DNA from: Variovorax paradoxus
GTDB taxonomy: Bacteria > Pseudomonadota > Gammaproteobacteria > Burkholderiales > Burkholderiaceae_C
NCBI RefSeq assembly: GCF_000834655.1
Contig: NZ_JXQQ01000026.1
Location: forward strand, 1-64,000
DNA: 64,000 bases
Direction of reading: 5' to 3'
The notes under the pieces were generated by a model. It searched no databases and was not told the origin of the DNA. It saw only the letters and a program-made list of their open reading frames with translations. The translations under genes were made by a program, and so were the position numbers. This document shows positions 42,342-50,653 of the stretch, in pieces (the stretch's first letter is position 1; every line of letters starts with the position of its first letter).

Positions 42342-43265
42342 TCATCCCTTCTGCGGCGCGGCAGCACTGCGGGCGGCGACGCGATCCAGCACCTGCACGG
42401 TCACGGTCTGGCCCGCCACGAGCCGCGCGCCTTCGGGCAGTGGATCGAGCTTCACACGCACCGGAATGCGCTGCGCGAGCCGCACCCAGTTGAAGGTCGG
42501 GTTCACGCTGGGCAGCAGGTTCGCGCTGGTGGAGCGGTCGCGGTCGGCGATGCCGGCGGCCACGCTGTCGACCGCGCCTTCGAGCACCGCGCCGCCGCCC
42601 ATCGGCGTGACGCGCACGCGGTCGCCCAGGTGGATGCGCGGCAGCTTCGTCTCTTCGAAATAGCCTTCGACGTAGAACGACTGCGCATCGACCAGCGCGA
42701 GCACCGGCCGGCCGGCCGCGGCGTAACTGCCCTGGCGCAGGTCGAGGTTGGTGACGAGGCCGGCGGCGGGCGCACGCACCTGGGCGCGCTGCAGGTTCAG
42801 GCGCGCCGAGTCGAGCGCCACCTCGGCCTGCGCGACGGCGGCCTGCATCTGCTCGACGCGCGAGCGCGTCTGTTCGCGCGACTCCTTGGAGACGAGTTCG
42901 TCCAGGCCCGCGTTGCGCGCGTTCTCGCGCTGCACCTGCGCACTCATGGCGCGCTGCGCGGAGAGAGCGGCCTGCGCCTGGCGCACGGCAAGGTCGTAGC
43001 GTGCGCGGTCCACTTCGAAGAGCAGCGTGCCGGCGGCGACCGGCTGGTTGTCCCGGATCGGCACGGCGGTGACCAGGCCCGAGACGTCGGGCGCGATCTG
43101 GACCACGTTGGCGCGCACGCGGCCGTCGCGCGTCCACGGCGCGAGCTCGTAGTGGTCCCAGAGCCGGAAGCCGGCCCAGACGGCCGCGGCCACCACGGCC
43201 ACGGTGAGGAGGACGCGCACCAGGCGCTGCGCCCGGGGGTTGTCTGCGGTTGAACTGGTTGTCAT
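42342..43265 (-). CDS. HlyD-family membrane fusion protein (AaeA/EmrA-like)
   Basis: A 307-residue periplasmic adaptor. An N-terminal anchor helix (RVLLTVAVVAAAVWAGFRLW) is followed by the lipoyl half (YELAPWTRDGRVRANVVQIAPDVSGLVTAVPIRDNQPVAAGTLLFEVD), an alpha hairpin, then the second lipoyl part and barrel (RAPAAGLVTNLDLRQGSYAAAGRPVLALVD). The AaeA-like 'TRDGRVRA' pattern fits the aromatic-acid efflux branch. Together with the FUSC protein and AaeX-like peptide upstream it makes an AaeAB-type pump, extended here by an outer membrane channel. Confidence 0.93.
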   Translation of the reverse strand: MTTSSTADNPRAQRLVRVLLTVAVVAAAVWAGFRLWDHYELAPWTRDGRVRANVVQIAPDVSGLVTAVPIRDNQPVAAGTLLFEVDRARYDLAVRQAQAALSAQRAMSAQVQRENARNAGLDELVSKESREQTRSRVEQMQAAVAQAEVALDSARLNLQRAQVRAPAAGLVTNLDLRQGSYAAAGRPVLALVDAQSFYVEGYFEETKLPRIHLGDRVRVTPMGGGAVLEGAVDSVAAGIADRDRSTSANLLPSVNPTFNWVRLAQRIPVRVKLDPLPEGARLVAGQTVTVQVLDRVAARSAAAPQKG

Positions 43266-43278
43266 GGGAATCTCGTCG

Positions 43279-43485
43279 TCATTGAAGGTGTGAAGTGAGG
43301 CGGCTCAGCGCATAGAGCAGCAGCAGGTAGAGCGCCATGTCGAACAGCGCCGGGTGCCACACCCAGCGGTAGAGGCCGGTGGCCGCGAGCAGCCGGCGCA
43401 CGCCCCAGAGCGCGAGCAGCGCGCCGGCGGCGAGCACCATGAGCCAGGGCACGTAGAGGCCGTAGAAACTGGCTTCGCCGATCAT
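43279..43485 (-). CDS. aaeX: DUF1656 (AaeX-like) small membrane protein
   Basis: A 68-residue protein with two hydrophobic segments: YGLYVPWLMVLAAGALLALWGV and WHPALFDMALYLLLLYALSRL. This is the DUF1656/AaeX family, always found with AaeA/AaeB-type pumps. The start overlaps the FUSC stop as ATGA and the HlyD gene follows 13 bp on. Its own role is unknown, probably in assembling the pump. Confidence 0.88.
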   Translation of the reverse strand: MIGEASFYGLYVPWLMVLAAGALLALWGVRRLLAATGLYRWVWHPALFDMALYLLLLYALSRLTSHLQ

Positions 43486-45617
43486 GCGGAAGCTCCTTGA
43501 ACAACTGCAGGAGAGACTGCGGAAGGGACCGCCGCCAGCGTCGGCGGCGCGTCGGGAAACAGGTTGCGGCGCAGGCCCACCAGTGCGGTGACGGCGGAGC
43601 GCGACGCCGCGGAGGTGTCGCGCGCGGCGAGCACCGCGTCGAGCGCCTGGTCGATCTGCGGCAGGAGGCCCTGCGGCCGCGGCGTCATGCGGCCTTCGCC
43701 GCGCTGGCGGAAGAAGCGCGCGATGCCGCCCAGGAGCGCGGCCGAGGTGGCCAGCGGCAACTGCGCGCGCACGCGCTGCAGCACGGCGATGTCGGCGCCC
43801 ATGCGCAGGTCGCGCAGCGCGTCGTCGGCTGCCACGCCCTCGACGGTGCCTCCGGCCTGCGCGATGCGCGGCGCGAGCAGGCCGATGCGGTCGAGCATGC
43901 GCACCGCGTAGGCATCGCCCTGCGCGTATTGCGGGTGCGACGACGCCGCCATCTCCCCGAGCTCGCGCCAGGTCGCGCGCTGGATGCGTCGCGCGCTCCA
44001 GTCCGCGCCCACCGAGCGCACGAGCCGCGTGACGCGCGCCGCGACCACCACGCCGACGACCTGGCCGATCATGCTGTTGATGAAGCTCACGAGGTCGGCG
44101 CTGGCGGTGTCGTGCATGGCGAGCGTGCCGGCCACGCCGAAGATCATCGCCATCGCGGGCATGAAGTGCGTCGGCCGCGGCAGGTAGAGACCCAGCAGCA
44201 GGAAGAGCGGCGCGCATATCGCCACCAGCATGCCGAAGTCCTGCACCGTGGGCATGAGCACCAGCACGTAGACCGCGGAGATCGGAATGGACCACAGCGT
44301 CCACTTGAGGAAACCGTGGATCGCCGGCACCGGGTCGTCCATGGTCGCGAAGAAGCAGCAGAAGACCGCAGCCATCATGGTGGCGGCCGAGCCCATGGTC
44401 CAGCCCGTGAGTATCCAGAACGCGCCGCACAGGCAGATGGCGATGACGGCCGCGAGCGCGGAAAGCAGCGCCATGCCGTAGTCGCGGTGCAATGCGCGGC
44501 TGCCGAGCGCGGCGGTGCGGCGCAGCGGTGCGGCGCCCTTGAGGCCTTCGTCGATGTCCAGGCGCAACTGGGCGCAGGCGGTCCAGCCGTCGACCAGTTC
44601 TTCGAGGCGGCCCGCGAGGCCGATGCGCAGGGCGCGGCCCCAGGCAGAGGGTTGTGCGCCGGCGTCGGCTTGCCGTGTGGCGCTCAGTGCGTCGATCGCG
44701 TGGCGCAGGCCTTGCAGGCGCTCTGCGCGCGAGGTGCCGCCGCTCGCGGGTTCGGCTTCTTCGCGCAGCCATTGCGCAGCCTGCGCGAGCACGGCGGCGA
44801 CGTCGGGTGCGAGCGCGCCTTCGGCCTGTTCGAGCGCAAGCAGCCGGTCTTCGACGGCCGAGAGCGCGGGCGTGAGCGCGGCGACGCGGTCCTGCATCGC
44901 GCGGATCGCGCCGGCCGTCCAGCGCAGGTGCGTGGTGTCGAAGGGCACGTGGGTGGAGAGCAGGCGCAGCTGCGTGATGTCGCCCGCGAGGCGGCGGCGA
45001 TCGTCATCCAGGCGCCTGGGCTCGGCAGCGTTCTTGCGGCCGGCCGGCTGCAGCAGGTCGCCGAGCCATTTGCGCGCGTCGGTCAGCGTGCGGTCGAGCA
45101 GGCCCAGCACCGTGGGCACAAGGCCCGTGGGCAGCACGAGGCTATGGACCAGCGTCGCGCAGAAGATGCCGAGGCCGATCTCTTCGACGCGCGCGACGGC
45201 GGTGTCGAACAGCACCAGCGGCGTCTGCACCGACGGAAAGCCGATCAGCGCCGCCGTGTAGCCCGCGAGCATGAAGACATAGGAGCGCGGCGTGCGGTCG
45301 AAGAGCGAGATGCACAGGCACATGCCGACCCAGAGCGCGAGCACCAGCGTCAGGAGCTCGGGCGCGTTGGAGAGCGCGGGCACGAGCAGCACCGTCGCCG
45401 TGCTGCCGATCAGCGTGCCGACGAAGCGGTACACCGCCTTGGAGCGCACTGCGCCGGCCAGCGGATGGGCCACGACGTAGGTGGTCATCAAGGCCCAGAA
45501 CGGACGCGGCAGGCCCGCGCGGCTGGCCAGGTACATCGCGAGCATCGCGGCGGCGAAGCTCTTGCCGGAGAACAGAAGCTCCGCGCGGCTGAAGCGCGGC
45601 AGGCGGAGCGCGGCCAT
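43482..45617 (-). CDS. FUSC-family inner membrane exporter (AaeB-like)
   Basis: A 711-residue FUSC/AaeB inner membrane protein. The first membrane block (LLFSGKSFAAAMLAMYLASRAGLPRPFWALMTTYVVAHP) has the family's F/YWA.. pattern, and the second begins at ALLSALAAVIAICLCGAFWILTGWTMGSAATMMAAVFCCFF. Between the two lies a ~230-residue cytoplasmic domain. It would export aromatic carboxylic acids as the energised part of an AaeAB-type pump. It is the first structural gene after marR and is two bases downstream of its stop codon, suggesting translational coupling. Confidence 0.93.
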   Translation of the reverse strand: MAALRLPRFSRAELLFSGKSFAAAMLAMYLASRAGLPRPFWALMTTYVVAHPLAGAVRSKAVYRFVGTLIGSTATVLLVPALSNAPELLTLVLALWVGMCLCISLFDRTPRSYVFMLAGYTAALIGFPSVQTPLVLFDTAVARVEEIGLGIFCATLVHSLVLPTGLVPTVLGLLDRTLTDARKWLGDLLQPAGRKNAAEPRRLDDDRRRLAGDITQLRLLSTHVPFDTTHLRWTAGAIRAMQDRVAALTPALSAVEDRLLALEQAEGALAPDVAAVLAQAAQWLREEAEPASGGTSRAERLQGLRHAIDALSATRQADAGAQPSAWGRALRIGLAGRLEELVDGWTACAQLRLDIDEGLKGAAPLRRTAALGSRALHRDYGMALLSALAAVIAICLCGAFWILTGWTMGSAATMMAAVFCCFFATMDDPVPAIHGFLKWTLWSIPISAVYVLVLMPTVQDFGMLVAICAPLFLLLGLYLPRPTHFMPAMAMIFGVAGTLAMHDTASADLVSFINSMIGQVVGVVVAARVTRLVRSVGADWSARRIQRATWRELGEMAASSHPQYAQGDAYAVRMLDRIGLLAPRIAQAGGTVEGVAADDALRDLRMGADIAVLQRVRAQLPLATSAALLGGIARFFRQRGEGRMTPRPQGLLPQIDQALDAVLAARDTSAASRSAVTALVGLRRNLFPDAPPTLAAVPSAVSPAVVQGASA

Positions 45618-46103
45618 TTACTTGCGTCCTTCCTGCGTTGCCGGGGCATTGCGGCCGAGGCGCTCCTGGAGCGTGGCGAAGACGCGCAGGCAGGCGGCGA
45701 TGTCGTCGTCGCCGATGCCTTCGAACAGCGTGCCGCGCATCTGGCTCAACGCGGCCTCGATGGTTGCGCAGGCGGTCACGCCCGTCGGTGTGAGATGCAG
45801 CGTCTTGGCGCGGCGATCGGCCGGGTCTTCCAGGCGCTGCACGAAGCCCGCCTCGACCAGTTGATCGACCGAGCGCACCAGCGACGGCCCTTCGATGCCC
45901 AGCACCTCGGCCAGCACGCCCTGGCGCATGCCGTCGCCCATGCGCCCGATCATCACGATCGGCCAGGCGAGCGTCTGCGACACGCCCACGTGTGCGACGG
46001 CCTTGTCGGCCGCTGCGCGATAGGCACGCTGCAGCGTGGACAGCGACATGCCCAGGTGCATGAGCGCGTGTTCGCGGGTCTGTGTGGTTGTGGAGGTGGG
46101 CAC
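45618..46103 (-). CDS. MarR-family repressor of the efflux operon
   Basis: A ~161-residue MarR-type winged helix-turn-helix regulator: SLSTLQRAYRAAADKAVAHVG at the start, RQGVLAEVLGIEGPSLVRSVDQLVEAGFVQRLEDPADRRAKTLHLTPTG for the recognition helix and wing. The DRRAKTLHL wing is diagnostic. The start is uncertain. A TTG four codons upstream would put translation inside the operator; the GTG used here starts just past it, and an ATG before HLGMSL is another choice. It leads the marR-fusC-aaeX-hlyD-nodT-bcr operon and would be induced by a phenolic or aromatic acid, as for related MarR proteins (inference). Confidence 0.9.
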   Translation of the reverse strand: MPTSTTTQTREHALMHLGMSLSTLQRAYRAAADKAVAHVGVSQTLAWPIVMIGRMGDGMRQGVLAEVLGIEGPSLVRSVDQLVEAGFVQRLEDPADRRAKTLHLTPTGVTACATIEAALSQMRGTLFEGIGDDDIAACLRVFATLQERLGRNAPATQEGRK

Positions 46104-46107
46104 GGCG

Positions 46108-46132
46108 GATAGCAATTAGTTAGCTTGCTATC
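46108..46132. promoter_or_regulatory. Candidate MarR operator
   Basis: Perfect inverted repeat GATAGCAA (46108-46115) and TTGCTATC (46125-46132) with a 9-bp centre, immediately upstream of the marR start. A dimeric MarR protein bound here would block the operon's promoter and its own translation start. Confidence 0.75.
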
Positions 46133-46172
46133 GATTATACGGGTAACTACTGATCCGTGCAGCGCCCACGCT

Positions 46173-46191
46173 GGCGCCCGCCTTGGGCGCC
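46173..46191. other. GC-rich hairpin between marR and rnpB
   Basis: GGCGCCC-GCCTT-GGGCGCC forms a 7-bp stem. It may help end rnpB transcription (minus strand), though the T-rich stretch precedes it instead of following it, so it is not a standard intrinsic terminator. Confidence 0.35.
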
Positions 46192-46230
46192 GGAAAACCG
46201 GGAAAAGAAAAACGGGGAAAGAAGAAAAGT

Positions 46231-46590
46231 GTGAAGCCCGCCGATAAGCCGGATTCTGTGCACCGAAGGCCTCTTGCGAAGCCCTCGGCGTGACCGCCAT
46301 TACTCTGGGCCGTTTGTCGCCAAACGGCTCGATGCCACCTACCCGCCAGCTCAGCGGAACCACCTCGATACTGGCCTACTTGGTGTTGCTGCGCGCAGAG
46401 ATTGCCCGTTTCACCCGAACTGAATCGGCTCGTCTCTGTTGCTCTGATCCTCACCTCACGGTGGAGAGTCGTTAACTCCTGCGCTGTCCTGTGCAGTCCG
46501 GACGTTCCTCCAGTGCGGTCTTTCGACACGATGCCCGAAGGCAGAGCGTCCCTTTCGGGCTTGCACCAGCGGCGGTCTGGCGTGCTTCAC
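46231..46590 (-). ncRNA. rnpB: RNase P RNA (bacterial class A)
   Basis: The minus strand begins GTGAAGC and ends GCTTCAC, which pair as the terminal helix. Conserved rnpB segments are present: GGAGGAACGTCCGGACTGCACAG near the 5' part, AACACC and the AGAATCCGGCTTATCGGCGGG 3' core. This RNA is the catalytic part of RNase P, which trims the 5' leaders of tRNAs. Ends were taken from the pairing of the terminal helix. It lies between the marR operon and norR on the same strand. Confidence 0.95.
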
Positions 46591-46648
46591 GAGGCGGATT
46601 ATCGCCCGGCGCGCCGAGGGCCCTTCAGACGATGCCGCGAGCCGGACG

Positions 46649-48247
46649 TCAATCGGTCGCGTCGGGGTCGCCGGCCTGCGACAGGCCAAGCTTGCGCAAC
46701 GCCCGGTGAAAGTTGCTGCGGTCGATGCCGGCTTCGCGCGCGGCGCTGGCCACGCGGCCGCCGTTGCGAGCCAGGACATCCGAGAGCCATGCCCGCTGGA
46801 ATGCCTCGGTTGCCTCGCGCAGCGTGCCGCCCCCGGCCACACGCCCCGTGAGTTCGCTCGCAAGCGCCCGCACAGCCTCCACCGCAGGAGATGCGGCAGG
46901 GCTATTTCCCGCGGCGGCGTTCTCCAACGCCAGGTGGCGCGGTTCGATGGCCGTCCAGCGTGAACCGCGCGGCTGCTCCCTGAAAGCCCGGAGCGATGCG
47001 CGGCTGATCACATGCTCGAGCTCGCGCACGTTGCCCGGCCAGCTGTGCGCCAGCATGGCCGCTTTCGACGCCGGGGAGAGCCGCAGGTTGCGCGCGCCCA
47101 GCCGATGCTGGTTCTCCTCGAGAAAACCGCCCGCGAGCACGAGCACGTCGCGCCCGCGTTCGCGCAGCGGCGCCACGACGAGCGGGTAGACCGACAGCCG
47201 GTGATAGAGATCGGCGCGAAAGCGCCCCTGGGCGATCGCGCCTGGCAGGTCGCGATTGGTGGCCGCGATCACGCGGACATCGACCTTGCGCATGCGGTCG
47301 CTGCCCGGCCGCTGCACCTCGCCGCTTTGCAGCACGCGCAGCAGCTTGGCCTGCACGCTCAGCGGCAGCTCCCCGACCTCGTCCAGGAAAAGCGTGCCGC
47401 CATCGGCGATCTCGAACTTGCCGTCCCGGTCCTGCACGGCACCGGTGAATGCGCCGCGCTTGTGGCCGAAGAGTTCGCTGTCGGCCAGCGTCTCGGGCAT
47501 CGCCGCGCAATTGACCTGCACGAGCGGCTGGTCGCTGCGCCGCGAGCGCGCATGCAGCCGCTGCGCGACCAGGTCCTTGCCGACGCCGGTTTCGCCGAGC
47601 AGCAGCACGGTGAGGTCGGAGACGGCGACCGTGTCGATCTCGTTGCACAGCTGCTTCATCGCCGGGCTGCTTCCCAGCAACTCGCGGGGAGCGCCGCGTC
47701 CTGCGCGCAAGGCGTGCGCGACGGCTTGCTCCCGCATCGCGCGGGCCTCCACCTCGCGGATCGTGTGGGCGGCCTCGATGCCGGTCTCCACGAGGGCGAT
47801 CAAGGCCTCCAGTTGCGCCGGGCTCACCGCATCGAACGCGTGCGGCTCCAGTGCGTCCAGCGTCAGCAAGCCCCAGACGGCACCGCGCAGCCGCACCGGT
47901 GCGCCCATGCAGTCGTGCACCGGCAGGATGCCCGGCTGGCCGGCGACGAGGCCGTCGTACGGGTCGGGCAGGTTGCAATCGTGGGCGAAACGCAGGCCCC
48001 GTTCGCTGCCGAGCAGGCGCGCAAAACGCGGATGGGAGGCGACGGGAAACTGACGCCCGAGGGCTTCGTCGCTCAAGCCGTCGACCGCGACGGGCTTGAG
48101 CACATCGACGTCCAGCTGCAGCAGCGCGGCGGCATCGCAGCGGACCAGTCCGCGCGCCGCGGCGAGAAGCGATCGGTAGCGGGCAGCCTCGGGTTCGGGC
48201 GCTGGCGACGAAGCCTCGGTGGTCGAATCGACACGGATTGTGGTCAT
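46649..48247 (-). CDS. norR: Nitric oxide-responsive regulator NorR
   Basis: A 532-residue sigma-54 enhancer-binding protein. The N-terminal GAF domain (about 20-170) would hold the NO-sensing non-haem iron. The AAA+ domain shows Walker A GETGVGKD, the sigma-54-contacting GAFTGA loop, and Walker B GGTLFLDEV. The C-terminus has a Fis-type helix-turn-helix (VASAAREAGIDRSNFHRALRKLGL). The order and the divergent hmp gene identify NorR. It would turn on hmp when nitric oxide is present, using sigma-54 RNA polymerase; operator sites should lie in the ~135 bp between them. Confidence 0.94.
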   Translation of the reverse strand: MTTIRVDSTTEASSPAPEPEAARYRSLLAAARGLVRCDAAALLQLDVDVLKPVAVDGLSDEALGRQFPVASHPRFARLLGSERGLRFAHDCNLPDPYDGLVAGQPGILPVHDCMGAPVRLRGAVWGLLTLDALEPHAFDAVSPAQLEALIALVETGIEAAHTIREVEARAMREQAVAHALRAGRGAPRELLGSSPAMKQLCNEIDTVAVSDLTVLLLGETGVGKDLVAQRLHARSRRSDQPLVQVNCAAMPETLADSELFGHKRGAFTGAVQDRDGKFEIADGGTLFLDEVGELPLSVQAKLLRVLQSGEVQRPGSDRMRKVDVRVIAATNRDLPGAIAQGRFRADLYHRLSVYPLVVAPLRERGRDVLVLAGGFLEENQHRLGARNLRLSPASKAAMLAHSWPGNVRELEHVISRASLRAFREQPRGSRWTAIEPRHLALENAAAGNSPAASPAVEAVRALASELTGRVAGGGTLREATEAFQRAWLSDVLARNGGRVASAAREAGIDRSNFHRALRKLGLSQAGDPDATD

Positions 48248-48252
48248 GAATA

Positions 48253-48269
48253 CAACATGGAATTTGTTG
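48253..48269. promoter_or_regulatory. Candidate regulator site in the norR-hmp intergenic region
   Basis: CAACA-TGGAATT-TGTTG is a 17-bp inverted repeat a few bases from the norR start. It may be part of the NorR binding array or an autoregulatory operator. It is not an exact GT-N7-AC site. Confidence 0.35.
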
Positions 48270-48382
48270 CGAATTTGACCACGCCTAGGAAATCCCCAAT
48301 CCCATCAAGCACTTGCAGAGGATTTTCGGCTGGCACGGATCGTGAGAAGTCAAAGGCATCTCCAACCGCAGGAATGCAAGAC

Positions 48383-49567
48383 ATGAATCCGCAAACCATC
48401 GCCATCGTCAAGTCCACCGTGCCCGCGCTCAAGGCCCACGGCGAGGCCATCACCAGCCACTTCTACCGGATCATGTTCGAGGGCCATCCGCAGGTGAAGG
48501 CCTTCTTCAACGAGGCGCACCAGGCCGCGGGCACCCAGGCCCGCGCGCTGGCGGGCGCGGTCATCGCCTACGGCGAGCACATCGACCGGCTGGACGAAAT
48601 CGCCGGCGCGCTGCCGCGGATCATCCAGAAGCACGCGGCGCTGGGCGTGCTGCCGGAGCACTATCCGATCGTCGGCACCTACTTGCTGCGCGCCGTCAAG
48701 GATGTGCTCGGCGATGCCGCGACCGACGAGGTGATCGCCGCATGGGGCGAGGCCTACGAATCGCTGGCGGCCCTCCTCATCGGCGCCGAAGAAAAGGTCT
48801 ACAGCGCCAATGCGGCGCAAACCGGAGGATGGCGGGGAACGCGCGAATTCCGGGTTGCGCGGCGCGAAGACGAAAGCGAAGTCATCACCTCGTTCTACCT
48901 GGAGCCGGTGGACGGCGGCGCGCTGCTGGCCTTCTCGCCGGGGCAGTACCTCACGCTGGTGCTGGACATCGACGGCCAGCCGGTGCGGCGCAACTACTCG
49001 CTGTCCGACGCGCCGGGCAAGCCGTGGTACCGCATCAGCGTGAAGAAGGAAGAAGGCGGCCGCGCATCGAACTGGCTGCACCGGACCGCCGCGATCGGTA
49101 CGCGGCTGCAGGTGCAGGCACCGTGCGGGGATTTCGTGCTGCAGCCCGCGAGCGGGCAGGCGCGCCCGCTGGTGCTGGTGACGGGCGGCGTGGGCATCAC
49201 GCCCGCCATGAGCATGCTCGAATCGATGGCGCACACGGGCCGGCCGGTGCACTTCGTCCACGCGGCCCGGCACGGCGGTGCGCATGCGTTCCGCGCCCGC
49301 GTGGACGCGCTCGCGCAGCGGCATGCCAACGTGAAGCCGCTCTATGTGTACGACGCCCCGCGCGACACCGACCGGCCGCATGCGACCGGCTTCGTCACCC
49401 GCGAGCTGCTGGCCGGCCTGCTGCCGGCGGACCGCGACGTCGACCTGTACTTTCTCGGCCCGAAGCCCTTCATGAAGGCGGTGTATGCCAACGGCCTTGC
49501 ACTCGGCGTACCCAAGCAACAGCTTCGCTACGAGTTCTTCGGTCCGCTGGAAGCACTGGAAGCCTGA
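48383..49567 (+). CDS. hmp: Flavohaemoprotein (nitric oxide dioxygenase)
   Basis: A 394-residue flavohaemoglobin, the usual length. Residues 1-140 form the globin domain: the proximal haem histidine lies in RIIQKHAALGVLPEHY, and SHFYRIMFEGHPQVKAFFNEAHQ has the distal tyrosine. The FAD domain follows (SPGQYLTLVLDIDGQPVRRNYSLSDAPG) and then the NAD domain (VLVTGGVGITPAMSMLE ... YFLGPKPFMKAV). It oxidises nitric oxide to nitrate using NADH and oxygen. Divergent norR gives its control. AGGAATGCAAGAC precedes the ATG. Confidence 0.97.
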   Translation: MNPQTIAIVKSTVPALKAHGEAITSHFYRIMFEGHPQVKAFFNEAHQAAGTQARALAGAVIAYGEHIDRLDEIAGALPRIIQKHAALGVLPEHYPIVGTYLLRAVKDVLGDAATDEVIAAWGEAYESLAALLIGAEEKVYSANAAQTGGWRGTREFRVARREDESEVITSFYLEPVDGGALLAFSPGQYLTLVLDIDGQPVRRNYSLSDAPGKPWYRISVKKEEGGRASNWLHRTAAIGTRLQVQAPCGDFVLQPASGQARPLVLVTGGVGITPAMSMLESMAHTGRPVHFVHAARHGGAHAFRARVDALAQRHANVKPLYVYDAPRDTDRPHATGFVTRELLAGLLPADRDVDLYFLGPKPFMKAVYANGLALGVPKQQLRYEFFGPLEALEA

Positions 49568-49604
49568 GGGCAGGAAAACCCGGGCGCACGGATGAACCTG
49601 CGCT

Positions 49605-50555
49605 TCATCCGTCCGTGGTGCCGACGCCCGCGCGCCGGAACCGCCCCGGCGTGACGCCCGCGTGCCGCGCAAAGGCGCGGTTGAAAGCCGCCTCCGAGCG
49701 ATAGCCGACCGCCTCCCCGATGCTGGCCGTGTCCTGCCCGCCATGCGCGAGCAGGCGCGAGGCCAGTTCCATGCGCAGCGTCGTCAGGAATTCGAGCGGC
49801 CCGGTGCCCACGCGCCGCGTGAATTCGCGCGCGAAGGTGGCGCGAGAAAGATGGCAGCGCGCGGCCAGCGAGGCCACGGTCCAGGGCTCCTCGGGCTGCG
49901 CCAGCATCGCCTGCAGGCCGGGCGCCATGCGCGGGCTGGCCATGAGGCCGAGCACACCGGTGAGCTCGGGCCGCGCCTCCAGGTGCGCGCGCACCGCCAG
50001 CGTGAAGAGCGTGCCCGACAGCTGCGCCACGATGGCCGCAGCTCCCGCGCGCTGCTGCGCGATCTCTTCCGCCATGAACCGCACCAGCCCTTCGAGCCGG
50101 GCGAATCCGGGGTGGTCTGCGAAGGCGATCACCAGGGGTTCGGGCAGCGCCTCCAGCAGCACGCTGCGCCGCCGGCCGGGGAACTCGAATTCGCCGCAGA
50201 GGATGTCGGTGTCCGCTTTCTCGGGGCGCCGGAGGTTGGTCTTCAGATCGATCAGCTCGCCCTTTCGCAGCCGGATCGCGCGGCCCTCGCCTTGCAGCCC
50301 TGCCGTGCGCAGCACATGCGCCGACCCGCGCGGCAGGACGACGAGACTGCCCTCCTCCAGCGGGACCAGCGTGCGGCTCCCGGGCAGCCAGAGTTCGCAG
50401 CGCCCGCGCAGCACGATGTGAAAGGGCGCACGCCACGGGCCGATGGCCTCGTGGGGCGCCGCCCAGTCTTCGCCGAACAGGCAGCGCAGGTCCATTCGCC
50501 CGCGCAGGCCGAGCCAGTCGACGAGTTCGCTCAGGGAATCGGCGTAGGCAGTCAT
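49605..50555 (-). CDS. AraC-family regulator with cupin_6 N-terminus
   Basis: A 316-residue AraC regulator. The N-terminal cupin_6-type effector domain has APFHIVLRGRCELWLPG and SAHVLRTAG. The C-terminal pair of helix-turn-helix units is PWTVASLAARCHLSRATFAREFTRRVGTGPLEFLTTLRM and SIGEAVGYRSEAAFNRAFARHAGVTPGRFRR. It is divergent from tehA (98 bp apart), which it may control. It converges with hmp on its other side. Confidence 0.93.
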   Translation of the reverse strand: MTAYADSLSELVDWLGLRGRMDLRCLFGEDWAAPHEAIGPWRAPFHIVLRGRCELWLPGSRTLVPLEEGSLVVLPRGSAHVLRTAGLQGEGRAIRLRKGELIDLKTNLRRPEKADTDILCGEFEFPGRRRSVLLEALPEPLVIAFADHPGFARLEGLVRFMAEEIAQQRAGAAAIVAQLSGTLFTLAVRAHLEARPELTGVLGLMASPRMAPGLQAMLAQPEEPWTVASLAARCHLSRATFAREFTRRVGTGPLEFLTTLRMELASRLLAHGGQDTASIGEAVGYRSEAAFNRAFARHAGVTPGRFRRAGVGTTDG

Positions 50556-50653
50556 TTGAGACGATGGAGCAATTCAAAGCGTTGGGAGAGCATTCAAAAT
50601 CTTACCCCGGGCGCCCAGAATTCATTCACCGATCCTCCCTTCAGGTGAACAGA

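Noticed and set aside
43497..46112. An 871-codon plus-strand open frame
   Set aside because: Antisense shadow of the FUSC and marR genes; repetitive RR/HR/AA composition and no domain.
46173..46191. Intrinsic terminator for rnpB
   Set aside because: The stem is good but no T-run follows it on the minus strand, so it is listed only as a hairpin.
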